Shown here one piece after another: positions 1 through 8,761 of a stretch of 64,000 nucleotides of DNA. The stretch lies in the NCBI RefSeq assembly GCF_035325925.1, contig NZ_DAOKZA010000008.1, positions 39,812-103,811 of the forward strand, written 5' to 3'. The notes beneath the pieces are model-generated. The model did not search any database. It saw nothing but the letters and a program-made list of their open reading frames with translations, and was not told the DNA's origin. Source of the stretch: Calidifontimicrobium sp035325925. GTDB taxonomy: Bacteria; Pseudomonadota; Gammaproteobacteria; Burkholderiales; Burkholderiaceae_C. The position numbers were made by a program, and so were the translations under genes. The stretch's first letter is position 1; every line of letters begins with the position of its first letter.

Positions 1-2
1 CC

Positions 3-446
3 CCGCCGGCCGACGACGGCATCGGGCGCCACGCCGGCGCCGCGGCGCTGGCGCCGCTGCTGGGTGCGAGCGACATCGTCGTCAACCTGTTGCCGCTGAC
101 CCCGGCGACGCGCGGGCTGATCGACTCGCGCTTCCTCGCCGCGCTGCCGCCCGGCGCCGGGCTGGTGAACCTGGCGCGCGGCGCGCACGTCGTCGAGGCC
201 GACCTGCTCGCCGCGCTCGACGCCGGCCGGCTGCGCGACGCGGTGCTCGACGTGTTCGCCGCCGAGCCGCTGCCCGCCGACCACCCGTTCTGGCGCGATC
301 CGCGCGTGACGGTGCTGCCGCACGTCGCCGCGCTGACCGACGAGCGCAGTGCGGCCACGGTGGTGGCGGCCAGCCTCGCCGCGTGGCGCGCCGGCACGCC
401 GGCCGGCGCGCTGACCGGCTGGGTCGACCGCCAGCGCGGGTACTGA
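3..446 (+). CDS. D-2-hydroxyacid dehydrogenase, GhrA-like, C-terminal part
   Basis: The 5' end lies outside the window; the frame is open from base 3 to the TGA at 444-446, giving the last 147 residues. They look like the C-terminal half of a NAD(P)-dependent D-2-hydroxyacid dehydrogenase: a segment reading ASDIVVNLLPLTPATRGLID, then NLARGAHVV with the substrate-binding Arg, DVFAAEPLP with the Glu of the catalytic relay, and LPHVAALT with the catalytic His. The PHVAALT ending resembles glyoxylate/hydroxypyruvate reductase A more than phosphoglycerate dehydrogenase. It would reduce glyoxylate or hydroxypyruvate in the cytosol. It converges on holA with 36 bases between the stops. The family call is firm; the substrate is inferred. 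Confidence 0.85.
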   Translation, partial: PPADDGIGRHAGAAALAPLLGASDIVVNLLPLTPATRGLIDSRFLAALPPGAGLVNLARGAHVVEADLLAALDAGRLRDAVLDVFAAEPLPADHPFWRDPRVTVLPHVAALTDERSAATVVAASLAAWRAGTPAGALTGWVDRQRGY

Positions 447-482
447 CGACCCCCGGCGCGCCGGGATCGTGCGCGACGGCGC

Positions 483-1562
483 TCAGGCCGGGAGGGTCCC
501 GAGCGCGAGGCGCGCGGCAGCGGCCGGGCGCAGCGCCTGCATCGTCAGCAGCGCGAGGCGGCGCAGCGCGTCCCAGGCGTCGAGCGGCCAGCCGGGGTGG
601 CGCAGGCCCTTGACGATGCCGTCGCATACGCTGGCCGCGCGCACCAGCTCGCCCAGCGCCGCGGCGTCGGCGCGCGCGATCGCGCGCTCGACCAGCCGCT
701 CCCTGGGCCCCCACACGCGCGCCTCGCGCAGCGCCAGCGGCAGCGGCCGGCCCTGCGCGACGGCGCGCTGCACCTGGTGCAGCGCGACGATGTCGGCGGC
801 CAGCGTCCAGTGCACCAGCACCGCTGCCTCGCCCTCGGCACGCAGGCCGTCGAGCATGCGCAGCGCGCGCGGCACCTGGGCCGCGAGCACGGCCTCGCCG
901 AGCTTGAACACGTCGTAGCGCGCCACGTTGAGCACCGCCTGCTCGACCTGCTCGAAGCCGAGCACGCCCTCGGGGTGCAGCAGCGCGAGCTTGCCCAGCT
1001 CCTGGTGCGCGGCCAGCAGGTTGCCCTCGACGCGGTCGGCGAAGAAGGCCAGCGTGCGCTCGCCCTCGTCGCCGTCGGCCACGCGCTGGCCCTGCGCGGC
1101 CAGGCGCTGCGCGATCCAGCGCGGCAGGTCGCGCCGCTCGACGGGGTCGACGCGCACCACGACGCCGGCCGCGTCGAGCGCGGCGAACCAGCCGCTCTTG
1201 AGCTGCTGGAAGTCCAGCTTCGGCAGCTGCACCAGGGTCAGCACGTCGTCGCCCAGCGTCTCGCAGTAGCGCTGCAGCGCCTGCGCGCCGTCCTTGCCCG
1301 GCTTGCCCGACGGGATGCGGATCTCGATCAGCTGACGCTCGGCGAACAGGCTCATCGCCTGCGCGGCACCGAGCACGCCGCTCCAGTCGAAGTGCGCCCC
1401 GCTGACGGTGAACACCTTGCGCTCGCCGAAGCCCGCCGCACGCGCGGCCGCGCGGATCGTGTCGGCGGCTTCCTGCGCGAGCAGCGGCTCGTCGCCGTGC
1501 ACCGTGTACAGGTGGCGCAGCGAGCGCAGCTGCGCGGCGAGCTGGTCGGCGCGAACCTGCAC
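483..1562 (-). CDS. holA: DNA polymerase III delta subunit
   Basis: The 359-residue protein has the length and sequence character of HolA, the delta subunit that opens the beta clamp in the DnaX clamp-loader complex. The N-terminal region (LRHLYTVHGDEPLLAQEAAD) is the diverged AAA+ domain typical of delta; the middle carries VEGNLLAAHQELGKLALL, the conserved segment of the family. The start is GTG at 1560-1562, 10 bases after lptE. It is the last gene of the bamE-dapB-tolQ-tolR-leuS-lptE-holA operon. The leuS-lptE-holA order is conserved in Proteobacteria, which supports both small-gene calls. Confidence 0.93.
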   Translation of the reverse strand: MQVRADQLAAQLRSLRHLYTVHGDEPLLAQEAADTIRAAARAAGFGERKVFTVSGAHFDWSGVLGAAQAMSLFAERQLIEIRIPSGKPGKDGAQALQRYCETLGDDVLTLVQLPKLDFQQLKSGWFAALDAAGVVVRVDPVERRDLPRWIAQRLAAQGQRVADGDEGERTLAFFADRVEGNLLAAHQELGKLALLHPEGVLGFEQVEQAVLNVARYDVFKLGEAVLAAQVPRALRMLDGLRAEGEAAVLVHWTLAADIVALHQVQRAVAQGRPLPLALREARVWGPRERLVERAIARADAAALGELVRAASVCDGIVKGLRHPGWPLDAWDALRRLALLTMQALRPAAAARLALGTLPA

Positions 1563-1572
1563 GGCGCGTGCG

Positions 1573-2058
1573 CTACGGCGCCGGGCTGGCCGCCAGGCGG
1601 CGCAGCACCTGCAGCGCGATGTCGGCCTCCATCGCGCGCCACAGCGACTGCTCCTCCTGCGCCTTGCCCAGTGCCGCGGTCTCGCTGTAGCTCAGGTCGC
1701 GGCCGAGGGCGATCTCGGCCGGCGGCAGCAGCGGCTTGCCGGCGCGCGTGCTCAGCCGGTACACCAGCCGCGAGTGCAACTGCAGCTCGCGCACCTGGCC
1801 GGCGGCGGTGGTCGCGGACACGCTGCGCCGGCGCTCGTCGGCCAGCGCCTCGAGCACGACCTCGGCGTCGCGCGGGTGCGCGACGAGCGTGACGCCGTCG
1901 GGCAGCGCGTGGCGCAGCGCGTCGGCGGTGCCGGTGGCCGGCGAGAAGCCGGTCAGCGCGAGCCGGCGGAACGGCAGCGCCGGGGCGCGCCGCAGCTCGA
2001 AGCCGCAGCCGGCGAGCAGCGCGGTCGACGCCAGCAACCAGCGGCGGCGCGACGCCAT
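1573..2058 (-). CDS. lptE: LPS-assembly lipoprotein LptE
   Basis: The 161-residue lipoprotein precursor has a short basic N-terminus (ASRRRW), a hydrophobic stretch and a lipobox ending ALLAGC with the acylated Cys at residue 18, followed by GFELRR, the usual start of mature LptE. LptE plugs the LptD beta-barrel in the outer membrane and helps deliver lipopolysaccharide to the cell surface. Size, lipobox and position between leuS and holA all fit. The ATG shares one base with the leuS stop, so translation is probably coupled. Sequence conservation in this family is weak, so the position carries much of the call. Confidence 0.9.
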   Translation of the reverse strand: MASRRRWLLASTALLAGCGFELRRAPALPFRRLALTGFSPATGTADALRHALPDGVTLVAHPRDAEVVLEALADERRRSVSATTAAGQVRELQLHSRLVYRLSTRAGKPLLPPAEIALGRDLSYSETAALGKAQEEQSLWRAMEADIALQVLRRLAASPAP

Positions 2059-4712
2059 CACACGACGACGTTGACCAGCCGCCCCGGCACGATCACGACC
2101 TTCTTCGGCGCGCGGCCCTCGGCGAAGCGCACGCACTCGGGGCTGGCCACCGCCGCCGCCTCGATCGCGGCGCGGTCGGCCTGCGCACCCACGCGGATCG
2201 ACCCGCGGTGCTTGCCGTTGACCTGCAGCACCAGCTCGACCTCGTCGAGCGCGAGCGCCGTCTCGTCGACCTGCGGCCACGGCGCGTCGATCAGCTCGCC
2301 CAGCCGCGCGGCGAAGCCCAGCTCGGCCCACAGTGCGTGCGTGACATGCGGGCACGCCGGGTACAGCGCGCGCAGCAGCACCGACAGGCCCTCGCACAGC
2401 ACGGCGGCGTCGCCGTCGCTGCCGTCTGCGGCGAAGCCCTCGAGCGCGTTGAGCAGCTTCATGCAGCCCGACACGACGGTGTTGTACTGCAGCCGCTCGT
2501 AGTCGTAGCTCACCTGGCGCAGCACGACGTGCACCTCGCGGCGCAGCGCCCTGGCCTCGGCGCGCAGCGGCGCGGCGCCGAGGTCGCCCGCGGTGGCGCG
2601 GCGGATCGCGGCGGCGTGGCGCGCGGCGAAGGCCCACAGGCGCTTGAGGAAGCGGTGCGCGCCTTCCACGCCGGCGTCGTTCCACTCGAGCGTCTGCTCC
2701 GGCGGGCTGGCGAACATCACGAACAGCCGCGCGGTGTCGGCGCCGTAGCGGTCGATCAGCTCCTGCGGGTCGACGCCGTTGTTCTTCGACTTCGACATCG
2801 TGCCCACGCCCTCGTAGTCGACGGCCGAGCCGTCGCTCTTCAGGCGGGCGCCCGTGATCTTGCCGCTGACGTCGTAGGTGTTCTCGACCTCGTGCGGCCA
2901 GAAGTACTCGATGCCCCCCTTGTCGCCGCGTCGCGAGTAGATGTGGTTGAGCACCATGCCCTGCGTGAGCAGCCGGGTGAACGGCTCGTCGACCTGCACC
3001 AGGCCGAGGTCGCGCATCACCTTGGTCCAGAAGCGCGCGTACAGCAGGTGCAGGATGGCGTGCTCGATGCCGCCGATGTACTGGTCCATCGGCATCCAGT
3101 GACGCGTGCCCTCGGCGACCATCGCGCGCTCGTTGGTCGGGTCGCAGTAGCGCATGAAGTACCACGACGAGTCGACGAAGGTGTCCATCGTGTCGGTCTC
3201 GCGCCGTGCCGGCTGGCCGCAGCGCGGGCAGGCGACGTTCAGGAACGAGGCGCACTTGTTCAGCGGGTTGCCGCTGCCGTCGGGGATCAGGTCCTCGGGC
3301 AGCACGACGGGCAGGTCGGCGTCTGGCACCGGCACCACGCCGCAGCCGTCGCAGTGGACGATCGGGATCGGCGTGCCCCAGTAGCGCTGGCGGCTGATGC
3401 CCCAGTCGCGCAGGCGCCACGTGACCTTCTTCTCGCCCAGGTCCTTCGCGGCAAGCAGCTCGGCGACCTTGTCGACCGCCGCCTTGTGCGGCAGGCCGTC
3501 GAGCACCCCCGAGTTCACGCAGCGCGCACGCGGCTTGTCGGCGTACCACTCGGCCCAGGCGTCGGTCGTGAACGTCTCGCCGTCGACGGCAATGACCTGG
3601 CGGATCGGCAGGCCGTACTTCTTCGCGAACGCGAAGTCGCGCTCGTCGTGCGCCGGCACGCCCATCACGGCGCCGTCGCCGTAGCCCATCAGCACGTAGT
3701 TGCCCACCCACAGCGGCACCGCTTCGCCGGTCAGCGGGTGCGTCACCGCCAGCCCGGTGGGCAGGCCGACCTTGTCCCTGGTCGCCAGCTCGGCCTCGGT
3801 GGTGCCGCCGTGGCGGCACTCGTCGATGAACGCCGCCAGCGCCGCGTCCGACTTCGCGGCGTGCAGCGCCAGCGGGTGTTCGGGCGCCACGGCGCAGAAC
3901 GTGACGCCCATGATCGTGTCGGCGCGCGTCGTGAACACGTACATCCGCCCGCCGCCGATGGGCCGGCCGTCGTCGCCGCGGACGTCGTGCGGGAAGGCGA
4001 AGCGCACGCCCTCGCTCTTGCCGATCCAGTGCTCCTGCATCAGGCGCACGCGCTCGGGCCAGCCGGCGAGGTAGTTCCTGTCGGCGGGGTCGGCCACCGC
4101 CGACAGCAGCTCGTCGGCGTAGTCGGTGATCTTCAGGTAGTAGCCGGGGATCTCGCGCTTCTCGACCAGCGCGCCGCTGCGCCAGCCGCGCCCGTCGATG
4201 ACCTGCTCGTTGGCGAGCACGGTCTGGTCGACCGGGTCCCAGTTGACGACCTGCGTGCGCCGCTCGGCGATGCCCTTCTCGAGCATGCGCAGGAACAGCC
4301 ACTGGTTCCACCGGTAGTAGTCGGGGCTGCAGGTGGCGACCTCGCGGCTCCAGTCGATGGCCAGCCCCATCGCCTGCATCTGCGCCTTCATGTGCGCGAT
4401 GTTCGAGTAGGTCCACGCCGCCGGCGGGACCTTGTTCTTCATCGCCGCGTTCTCGGCCGGCAGGCCGAACGCGTCCCAGCCCATCGGCATCAGCACGTTG
4501 TGGCCGCGCATGCGCAGCTGGCGCGCCAGCATGTCGTTGATCGTGTAGTTGCGCACGTGCCCCATGTGCAGCTTGCCGCTGGGGTACGGCAGCATCGAGC
4601 AGGCGTAGTACTTCGGCCTGGCGGCGTCCTCGCGCACGCGGTAGGCGTCGCGCTCGGCCCAGTGGCGCTGCGCCGCGGCCTCGACCTCGGCGGGGGCGTA
4701 TTTCTCGTTCAT
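2058..4712 (-). CDS. leuS: Leucyl-tRNA synthetase
   Basis: This 884-residue class I aminoacyl-tRNA synthetase charges tRNA-Leu. The HIGH signature is HMGH at residues 49-52 after PYPSGK. The CP1 editing domain fills roughly residues 220-420, with TTRADTIMGVTF characteristic of LeuRS editing. The second signature reads TMSKS at about 638-642, so the first Lys of KMSKS is Thr; MSKSK itself is intact. The C-terminus ends in the LeuRS-type tRNA-binding domain. It starts at ATG 4710-4712, 23 bases after tolR, and overlaps lptE by one base. Confidence 0.98.
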   Translation of the reverse strand: MNEKYAPAEVEAAAQRHWAERDAYRVREDAARPKYYACSMLPYPSGKLHMGHVRNYTINDMLARQLRMRGHNVLMPMGWDAFGLPAENAAMKNKVPPAAWTYSNIAHMKAQMQAMGLAIDWSREVATCSPDYYRWNQWLFLRMLEKGIAERRTQVVNWDPVDQTVLANEQVIDGRGWRSGALVEKREIPGYYLKITDYADELLSAVADPADRNYLAGWPERVRLMQEHWIGKSEGVRFAFPHDVRGDDGRPIGGGRMYVFTTRADTIMGVTFCAVAPEHPLALHAAKSDAALAAFIDECRHGGTTEAELATRDKVGLPTGLAVTHPLTGEAVPLWVGNYVLMGYGDGAVMGVPAHDERDFAFAKKYGLPIRQVIAVDGETFTTDAWAEWYADKPRARCVNSGVLDGLPHKAAVDKVAELLAAKDLGEKKVTWRLRDWGISRQRYWGTPIPIVHCDGCGVVPVPDADLPVVLPEDLIPDGSGNPLNKCASFLNVACPRCGQPARRETDTMDTFVDSSWYFMRYCDPTNERAMVAEGTRHWMPMDQYIGGIEHAILHLLYARFWTKVMRDLGLVQVDEPFTRLLTQGMVLNHIYSRRGDKGGIEYFWPHEVENTYDVSGKITGARLKSDGSAVDYEGVGTMSKSKNNGVDPQELIDRYGADTARLFVMFASPPEQTLEWNDAGVEGAHRFLKRLWAFAARHAAAIRRATAGDLGAAPLRAEARALRREVHVVLRQVSYDYERLQYNTVVSGCMKLLNALEGFAADGSDGDAAVLCEGLSVLLRALYPACPHVTHALWAELGFAARLGELIDAPWPQVDETALALDEVELVLQVNGKHRGSIRVGAQADRAAIEAAAVASPECVRFAEGRAPKKVVIVPGRLVNVVV

Positions 4713-4735
4713 GCAGCGGATTGTAGGGAGCGGGG

Positions 4736-5152
4736 TCAGCGCGGCGCTTCGGTGACGAAGCCCACGCGGCTCAGCCCGGCGCGCTGCACCAGCGCGATCA
4801 GCGCGGCGACCTCGCCGTAGGGCACCGCGCGGTCGGCGCGCAGCTGCACCTCGGTGAGCGGGTCGCGCCGCGCCGCGTCGGCCAGGCGCGCGGCGAGCGT
4901 GTCGGCGTCGACCGGTTCGTCGCCCAGGTGCAGACGGCCGCCGCGGTCGATCGCGACGGCGACGAACGCCGCGGGCGCGTCGCCCGCGACGGCGTCGGCG
5001 CGCGGCAGGTCGAGCTTCAGCGCCGGCGCGATCAGTGGCGCGGTGATGATGAAGATCACCAGCAGCACCAGCATCACGTCGATCAGCGGTGTCATGTTGA
5101 TGTCGCTGAGCGGGCGCTCGCCGCCGCCGCGACCGAGGCGGCCGAAGCTCAT
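4736..5152 (-). CDS. tolR: ExbD/TolR family biopolymer transport protein
   Basis: The 138-residue protein has a single N-terminal membrane helix (LIDVMLVLLVIFIITAPL, about residues 23-40) after the hallmark SDINMTPLID, with the proton-path Asp at residue 25. A periplasmic domain follows (about 45-138). It pairs with the TolQ/ExbB-like protein just upstream, whose stop overlaps this ATG by four bases, to form a proton-driven energizing complex in the inner membrane. No tonB, tolA, tolB or pal is adjacent, so whether it serves Tol-Pal or TonB cannot be decided here. The symbol is therefore provisional. Confidence 0.88.
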   Translation of the reverse strand: MSFGRLGRGGGERPLSDINMTPLIDVMLVLLVIFIITAPLIAPALKLDLPRADAVAGDAPAAFVAVAIDRGGRLHLGDEPVDADTLAARLADAARRDPLTEVQLRADRAVPYGEVAALIALVQRAGLSRVGFVTEAPR

Positions 5153-5808
5153 CGCCGCTGGTCGTTGCCGGTGCCGAGCAGCTCGCGCAGGTCGTGCGCG
5201 AAGCCCTCGAGCTCGGCCTCGCACGCGGCCACGCGGCGACCGTGCACGTTGTAGGCGAGCACCGCCGGAATCGCCACCGCGAGGCCGGCCGCGGTCATCA
5301 GCAGTGCCTCGCCGACCGGGCCGGCAACCTTGTCGATCGTCACGGTGCCCGACGCGGCGATCGCCAGCAGCGCGTGGTAGATGCCCCACACGGTGCCGAA
5401 CAGCCCGACGAACGGCGCGGTCGCACCGATCGACGCCAGCACCACCTGACCGTGCTGCAGCGTCGCCACGGCGCGGTGCAGCGCGCCGCGCAGGCGGCGC
5501 GTGAGCCGGGCCGCCTGCGCGGCGCGTGCTTCGAGCGCATCGTCATCCGGCGCGGCGAGCGCGGCGTCGACCAGCGGCAGCAGCAACTGCTCGCGATCGG
5601 CCGTGGCTAGCCGCTGGCGCGCCACGTCGAGCGACGGCGCGGCCCAGAACAGCGCGACGCCTCGGCCGAGGTCGCGCCGCACGCGGCGCAGCAGCCACGA
5701 CTTCCAGACGATCAGCGCCCAGGTGGCGATCGACATCGCCAGCAGCACCAGGGCGACGGCGCGGCCGACGCCGTCGCTCGACGGCCACCACGCGGCCACG
5801 GCGTCCAT
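5149..5808 (-). CDS. tolQ: MotA/TolQ/ExbB proton channel family protein
   Basis: The 219-residue inner-membrane protein has a first helix at about 17-35 and two more in the C-terminal third. These surround the family signature (IGATAPFVGLFGTVWGIYHAL and then EALLMTAAGLAVAIPAVLAYN), which lines the proton channel with Thr and Ala residues. It forms the pentameric channel around the ExbD/TolR dimer. The ATG is at 5806-5808, 19 bases after dapB; its TGA overlaps the tolR ATG in the pattern ATGA. ExbB is an equally valid name. Confidence 0.9.
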   Translation of the reverse strand: MDAVAAWWPSSDGVGRAVALVLLAMSIATWALIVWKSWLLRRVRRDLGRGVALFWAAPSLDVARQRLATADREQLLLPLVDAALAAPDDDALEARAAQAARLTRRLRGALHRAVATLQHGQVVLASIGATAPFVGLFGTVWGIYHALLAIAASGTVTIDKVAGPVGEALLMTAAGLAVAIPAVLAYNVHGRRVAACEAELEGFAHDLRELLGTGNDQRR

Positions 5809-5827
5809 CGCGGTGGCGGCGGCGGGC

Positions 5828-6637
5828 TCAGCGCAGGCCGAGCACGGCGTCCATGCCGTACAGCCCGTTCGCCTTGTCGGCCAGGAAGCGCGCGGCGCGC
5901 AGGCTGCCCTGCGCGTAGGTCGCGCGGCTGGCGCTCTTGTGCGTGATCTCGATGCGTTCGCCGGTGCCGGCGAACAGCACCGTGTGGTCGCCGACGATGT
6001 CGCCGCCGCGGATCGTCGCGAAGCCGATCGTCGACGGGTCGCGCTCGCCGGTGACGCCCTCGCGGCCGTAGACGGCGCAGGTCTTCAGGTCGCGGCCGAG
6101 CGCGGCGGCGACGACCTCGCCCATCTTCAGCGCGGTGCCGCTCGGCGCGTCGACCTTGTGCCGGTGGTGCGCCTCGACGATCTCGATGTCGTAGCCCTCG
6201 GCCAGCGCGCGCGCCGCGACATCCAGCAAGCGCAGCACGACGTTGACGCCGACGCTCATGTTCGGCGCCATCACCACCGCGACCTCGCGCGCGTGCGCGG
6301 CCACCAGCGCCTTCTGTTCGTCGGTGAACCCGGTGGTGCCGACCACCGCCTTGACGCCGAGCTCGCGGCACAGCGTCAGGTGCGCCAGCGTGCCCTCGGG
6401 TCGCGTGAAGTCGATCATCACGTCGGCGCCGTCCAGCGCCGCGCGCACGTCGTCGGTGACCACGACGCCGCTGCCTCGGCCGAGGAAGGCCGCCGCGTCG
6501 TGACCCAGCGCAGGGCTGCCGGTGCGGTCGAACGCGCCGGCGAGCGCGCAGTCGTCGGCGCCGAGCACGGCTTCGATCAGCATCTGGCCCATGCGCCCGG
6601 ACGCGCCGGCCACCGCGATGCGCAGCGCCCCTGCCAT
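5828..6637 (-). CDS. dapB: 4-hydroxy-tetrahydrodipicolinate reductase
   Basis: The 269-residue enzyme reduces 4-hydroxy-tetrahydrodipicolinate in lysine and meso-diaminopimelate synthesis. Visible are the nucleotide-binding GASGRMGQ (residues 11-18), VVGTTGF (about 98-104), the substrate loop EAHHRHKVDAPSGTA with catalytic His157 and Lys161, and the closing GLYGMDAVLGL. The ATG at 6635-6637 overlaps the bamE stop by one base. A longer open frame upstream runs through bamE in another phase and is not coding. Confidence 0.97.
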   Translation of the reverse strand: MAGALRIAVAGASGRMGQMLIEAVLGADDCALAGAFDRTGSPALGHDAAAFLGRGSGVVVTDDVRAALDGADVMIDFTRPEGTLAHLTLCRELGVKAVVGTTGFTDEQKALVAAHAREVAVVMAPNMSVGVNVVLRLLDVAARALAEGYDIEIVEAHHRHKVDAPSGTALKMGEVVAAALGRDLKTCAVYGREGVTGERDPSTIGFATIRGGDIVGDHTVLFAGTGERIEITHKSASRATYAQGSLRAARFLADKANGLYGMDAVLGLR

Positions 6638-7182
6638 CAGCGCTCCAGCGGGGGGTAGTCGCGCGCCGGACCCAGCGGTTCGCCCGGTGGCGCGGCGGCC
6701 GCGGTGCGCGCCGGCGCCGGCAGCGCGGCGCGTTCGGCCTCGCTGAGTTCGAGCTTGGGCACCGTGCGCGGCCGCACGTTGCTGATCGTCGCGACGAACT
6801 CGACCTCGCTCGGCAGCTCGGGCACCTCGGTGCGCTGCAGACGGTCGCCGTCGAACCACACGACGATGCTGCGTCGCTGCGGGTCGGCGCCCTGGCGGCG
6901 GATCGTGAACACGTAGTCCCAGCGGTCGGCGTGGAACACGCTGGCCAGCAGCGGCGAGCCGAGCACGTCGATCACCTGCTGGCGCGTCATGCCGGGACGC
7001 AGCCGCGCCGCCTGCTCGCGGGTCACGACGTTGCCCTGCACGACCTCGATGCGGTACGGCGCGATCAGGCCGAACAGGCGCGGCTCGTTCGGCGTGCTCG
7101 TGCAGCCGGCGAGCAGCACCGCGACGGCGAGCAGCGGGCCCGGGCGCAGCCGGGACAGGACGGTCGGGGGGGAAACGCTCAT
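6637..7182 (-). CDS. bamE: Outer membrane assembly lipoprotein BamE
   Basis: The 181-residue lipoprotein has a lipobox VLLAGC with the acylated Cys at residue 27. The mature part shows the SmpA/OmlA fold signature: PYRIEVVQGNVVT, then a short helix with LRPGMTRQQVIDVLGSPLL, then DRWDYVF. BamE is the small accessory lipoprotein of the Bam complex that inserts beta-barrel proteins into the outer membrane. The C-terminal 50 residues are Ala/Pro-rich and longer than in E. coli, as is common in Burkholderiales. It is the first gene of the minus-strand operon and is divergent from fur. Confidence 0.94.
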   Translation of the reverse strand: MSVSPPTVLSRLRPGPLLAVAVLLAGCTSTPNEPRLFGLIAPYRIEVVQGNVVTREQAARLRPGMTRQQVIDVLGSPLLASVFHADRWDYVFTIRRQGADPQRRSIVVWFDGDRLQRTEVPELPSEVEFVATISNVRPRTVPKLELSEAERAALPAPARTAAAAPPGEPLGPARDYPPLER

Positions 7183-7271
7183 GCGAGGGCGCGGACCCGG
7201 CAGGGTCGAGCCGCGTCGTTATGATGGGAAATTCTAGCGGTGCCGGGCACCCTCCATCGGTCCGACTGTCC
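7183..7271. promoter_or_regulatory. Divergent fur / bamE promoter region
   Basis: This 89-base gap separates the divergent bamE and fur starts. A TATGAT hexamer at 7220-7225 is a likely -10 for fur, and TAGAAT on the opposite strand (7231-7236) a likely -10 for bamE. Neither has an obvious consensus -35 hexamer. I see no Fur-box-like repeat. Confidence 0.4.
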
Positions 7272-7700
7272 ATGACGCACGCCGACGAACTCAAGAGCAG
7301 CGGCCTGAAGGCCACGCTGCCGCGCATCAAGATCCTCGAGGTGTTCCAGCGCAGCGCGCAGCGGCACATGACCGCCGAGGACGTGTTCAAGGCCCTGCTC
7401 GCCGAGGGCTCGGACATCGGGCTGGCCACCGTGTACCGGGTGCTGATGCAGTTCGAGCAGGCCGGGCTGCTCACGCGCAGCCACTTCGAGAGCGGCAAGT
7501 CGGTGTTCGAGCTCAACGAGGGCCAGCACCACGACCACCTGGTGTGCCTGACCTGCGGCCGCGTCGAGGAGTTCTACGACGCCGAGATCGAGGCGCGCCA
7601 GCGCGCGGTGGCCGAGGCGCGCGGCTTCGCGCTGCAGGAGCACACGCTGGCGCTGTACGCGACCTGCACGAAGACCGGCTGTCCGCACCGGCCGAAGTAG
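7272..7700 (+). CDS. fur: Ferric uptake regulator Fur
   Basis: The 142-residue Fur protein has a winged-helix DNA-binding half (about 8-80, with IGLATVYRVLMQFEQAGLL as the recognition helix region) and a metal-binding dimerization half with HHDH at 86-89, the CLTC pair at Cys92/Cys95 and a second Cys pair at 132 and 137. It represses iron-uptake genes when bound to Fe(II). The ATG at 7272 fits the family length; the frame is open 17 codons further upstream but without family similarity. In Burkholderiales fur usually sits divergent from bamE, as here. Confidence 0.97.
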   Translation: MTHADELKSSGLKATLPRIKILEVFQRSAQRHMTAEDVFKALLAEGSDIGLATVYRVLMQFEQAGLLTRSHFESGKSVFELNEGQHHDHLVCLTCGRVEEFYDAEIEARQRAVAEARGFALQEHTLALYATCTKTGCPHRPK

Positions 7701-7743
7701 CGCGCGCCCGGGTCGCCGCGGCCGACGCCGCGAGCGCTGCGCG

Positions 7744-8697
7744 TCACCCGGCGCCGCGTTCCATCGCGCGCTGGTGGCGCTCGATGAACTCCTGGTAGGT
7801 GTCGATGCCGCGCAGCTGCAGCACCGTGTTGCGCACCGCGGCCTCGACGAGCACCGCGAGGTTGCGCCCGGCGTCGACCGCGATCACCGCCTTGCGCACC
7901 GGCACACCGAGCACCTCCTCGTACATCGGCTCGTGCGGCAGGCGCTCGAACTCGCGCTCGAGCGTCTCCTTGCGCACCAGGTGCACGATCAGCTTCAGAC
8001 GCATCTTGCGGCGCACCGCGGTCTCGCCGAAGATGGCCTTGATGTCGAGCAGGCCGATGCCGCGTACCTCGAGCAGGTTCATCAGCAGCTCGGGACAGCG
8101 CCCGTCGATCGCCGTCTGCGAGACGCGGTACAGGTCGACCGCGTCGTCGGCCACCAGCCCGTGGCCGCGCGAGATCAGCTCCAGCCCCAGCTCGCTCTTG
8201 CCCAACCCCGACTCGCCGGTCAGCAGCACGCCGAGGCCGAGGATGTCCATGAACACGCCGTGGCGCGTGGTGCGCTCGGCGAACAGCTGCGACAGGTAGG
8301 CGCGCAGCACGTCGATCACGTGGCCGGCGGGCTCCTGCGTGACGAACAGCGGGATCTCGGCGCGGTCGCACAGCGCGACCAGTTTCTCGGGCGGCACCTG
8401 GTCGTCGGCGACGACGATCACCGGCGGCTCGAGCGTGACGATGCGCTGGATGCGCCGTTCCTGCACCTCGGCGCTGGCGTCGGCCAAGTAGGCCACCTCG
8501 CGGCGGCCGACCAGCTGCACGCGATACGGGTGGATGTAGTTGAGGTAGCCGATCAGGTCGGCCGGCGAGCCGGCCTCGCGGATCGCCACTTCGGCGAAGG
8601 GGCGCTCGGGATGCGCGTGCCCGGCGATCCACTGCCAGCGCAGCGCCGCGCGGTGTTCCTCGAACAGCGCCTCGGCGCTGAGGGTGGTCGGCTTCAC
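7744..8697 (-). CDS. hprK: HPr kinase/phosphorylase
   Basis: The 317-residue bifunctional enzyme phosphorylates and dephosphorylates the Ser of HPr-type phosphocarriers. The P-loop GESGLGKS lies at 161-168, followed by the HprK signature LEVRGIGLLDIKAIFG. The N-terminal domain (1-130) is the usual regulatory domain. The start is GTG at 8695-8697. It lies 64 bases downstream of ptsN and converges on fur (43 bases). In betaproteobacteria hprK goes with the nitrogen PTS rather than a sugar PTS, and the neighbour ptsN fits that. Confidence 0.96.
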   Translation of the reverse strand: MKPTTLSAEALFEEHRAALRWQWIAGHAHPERPFAEVAIREAGSPADLIGYLNYIHPYRVQLVGRREVAYLADASAEVQERRIQRIVTLEPPVIVVADDQVPPEKLVALCDRAEIPLFVTQEPAGHVIDVLRAYLSQLFAERTTRHGVFMDILGLGVLLTGESGLGKSELGLELISRGHGLVADDAVDLYRVSQTAIDGRCPELLMNLLEVRGIGLLDIKAIFGETAVRRKMRLKLIVHLVRKETLEREFERLPHEPMYEEVLGVPVRKAVIAVDAGRNLAVLVEAAVRNTVLQLRGIDTYQEFIERHQRAMERGAG

Positions 8698-8761
8698 GCG
8701 GGTCGGGTCGCCACGTGGCCGGGCGCCGCGCGACTCGCGCGCTGCGGCGCGCGTGCGGCGC

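Noticed and set aside
7183..7271. Fur box for Fur autoregulation
   Set aside because: No sequence close to the 19-bp GATAATGATAATCATTATC pattern is present.
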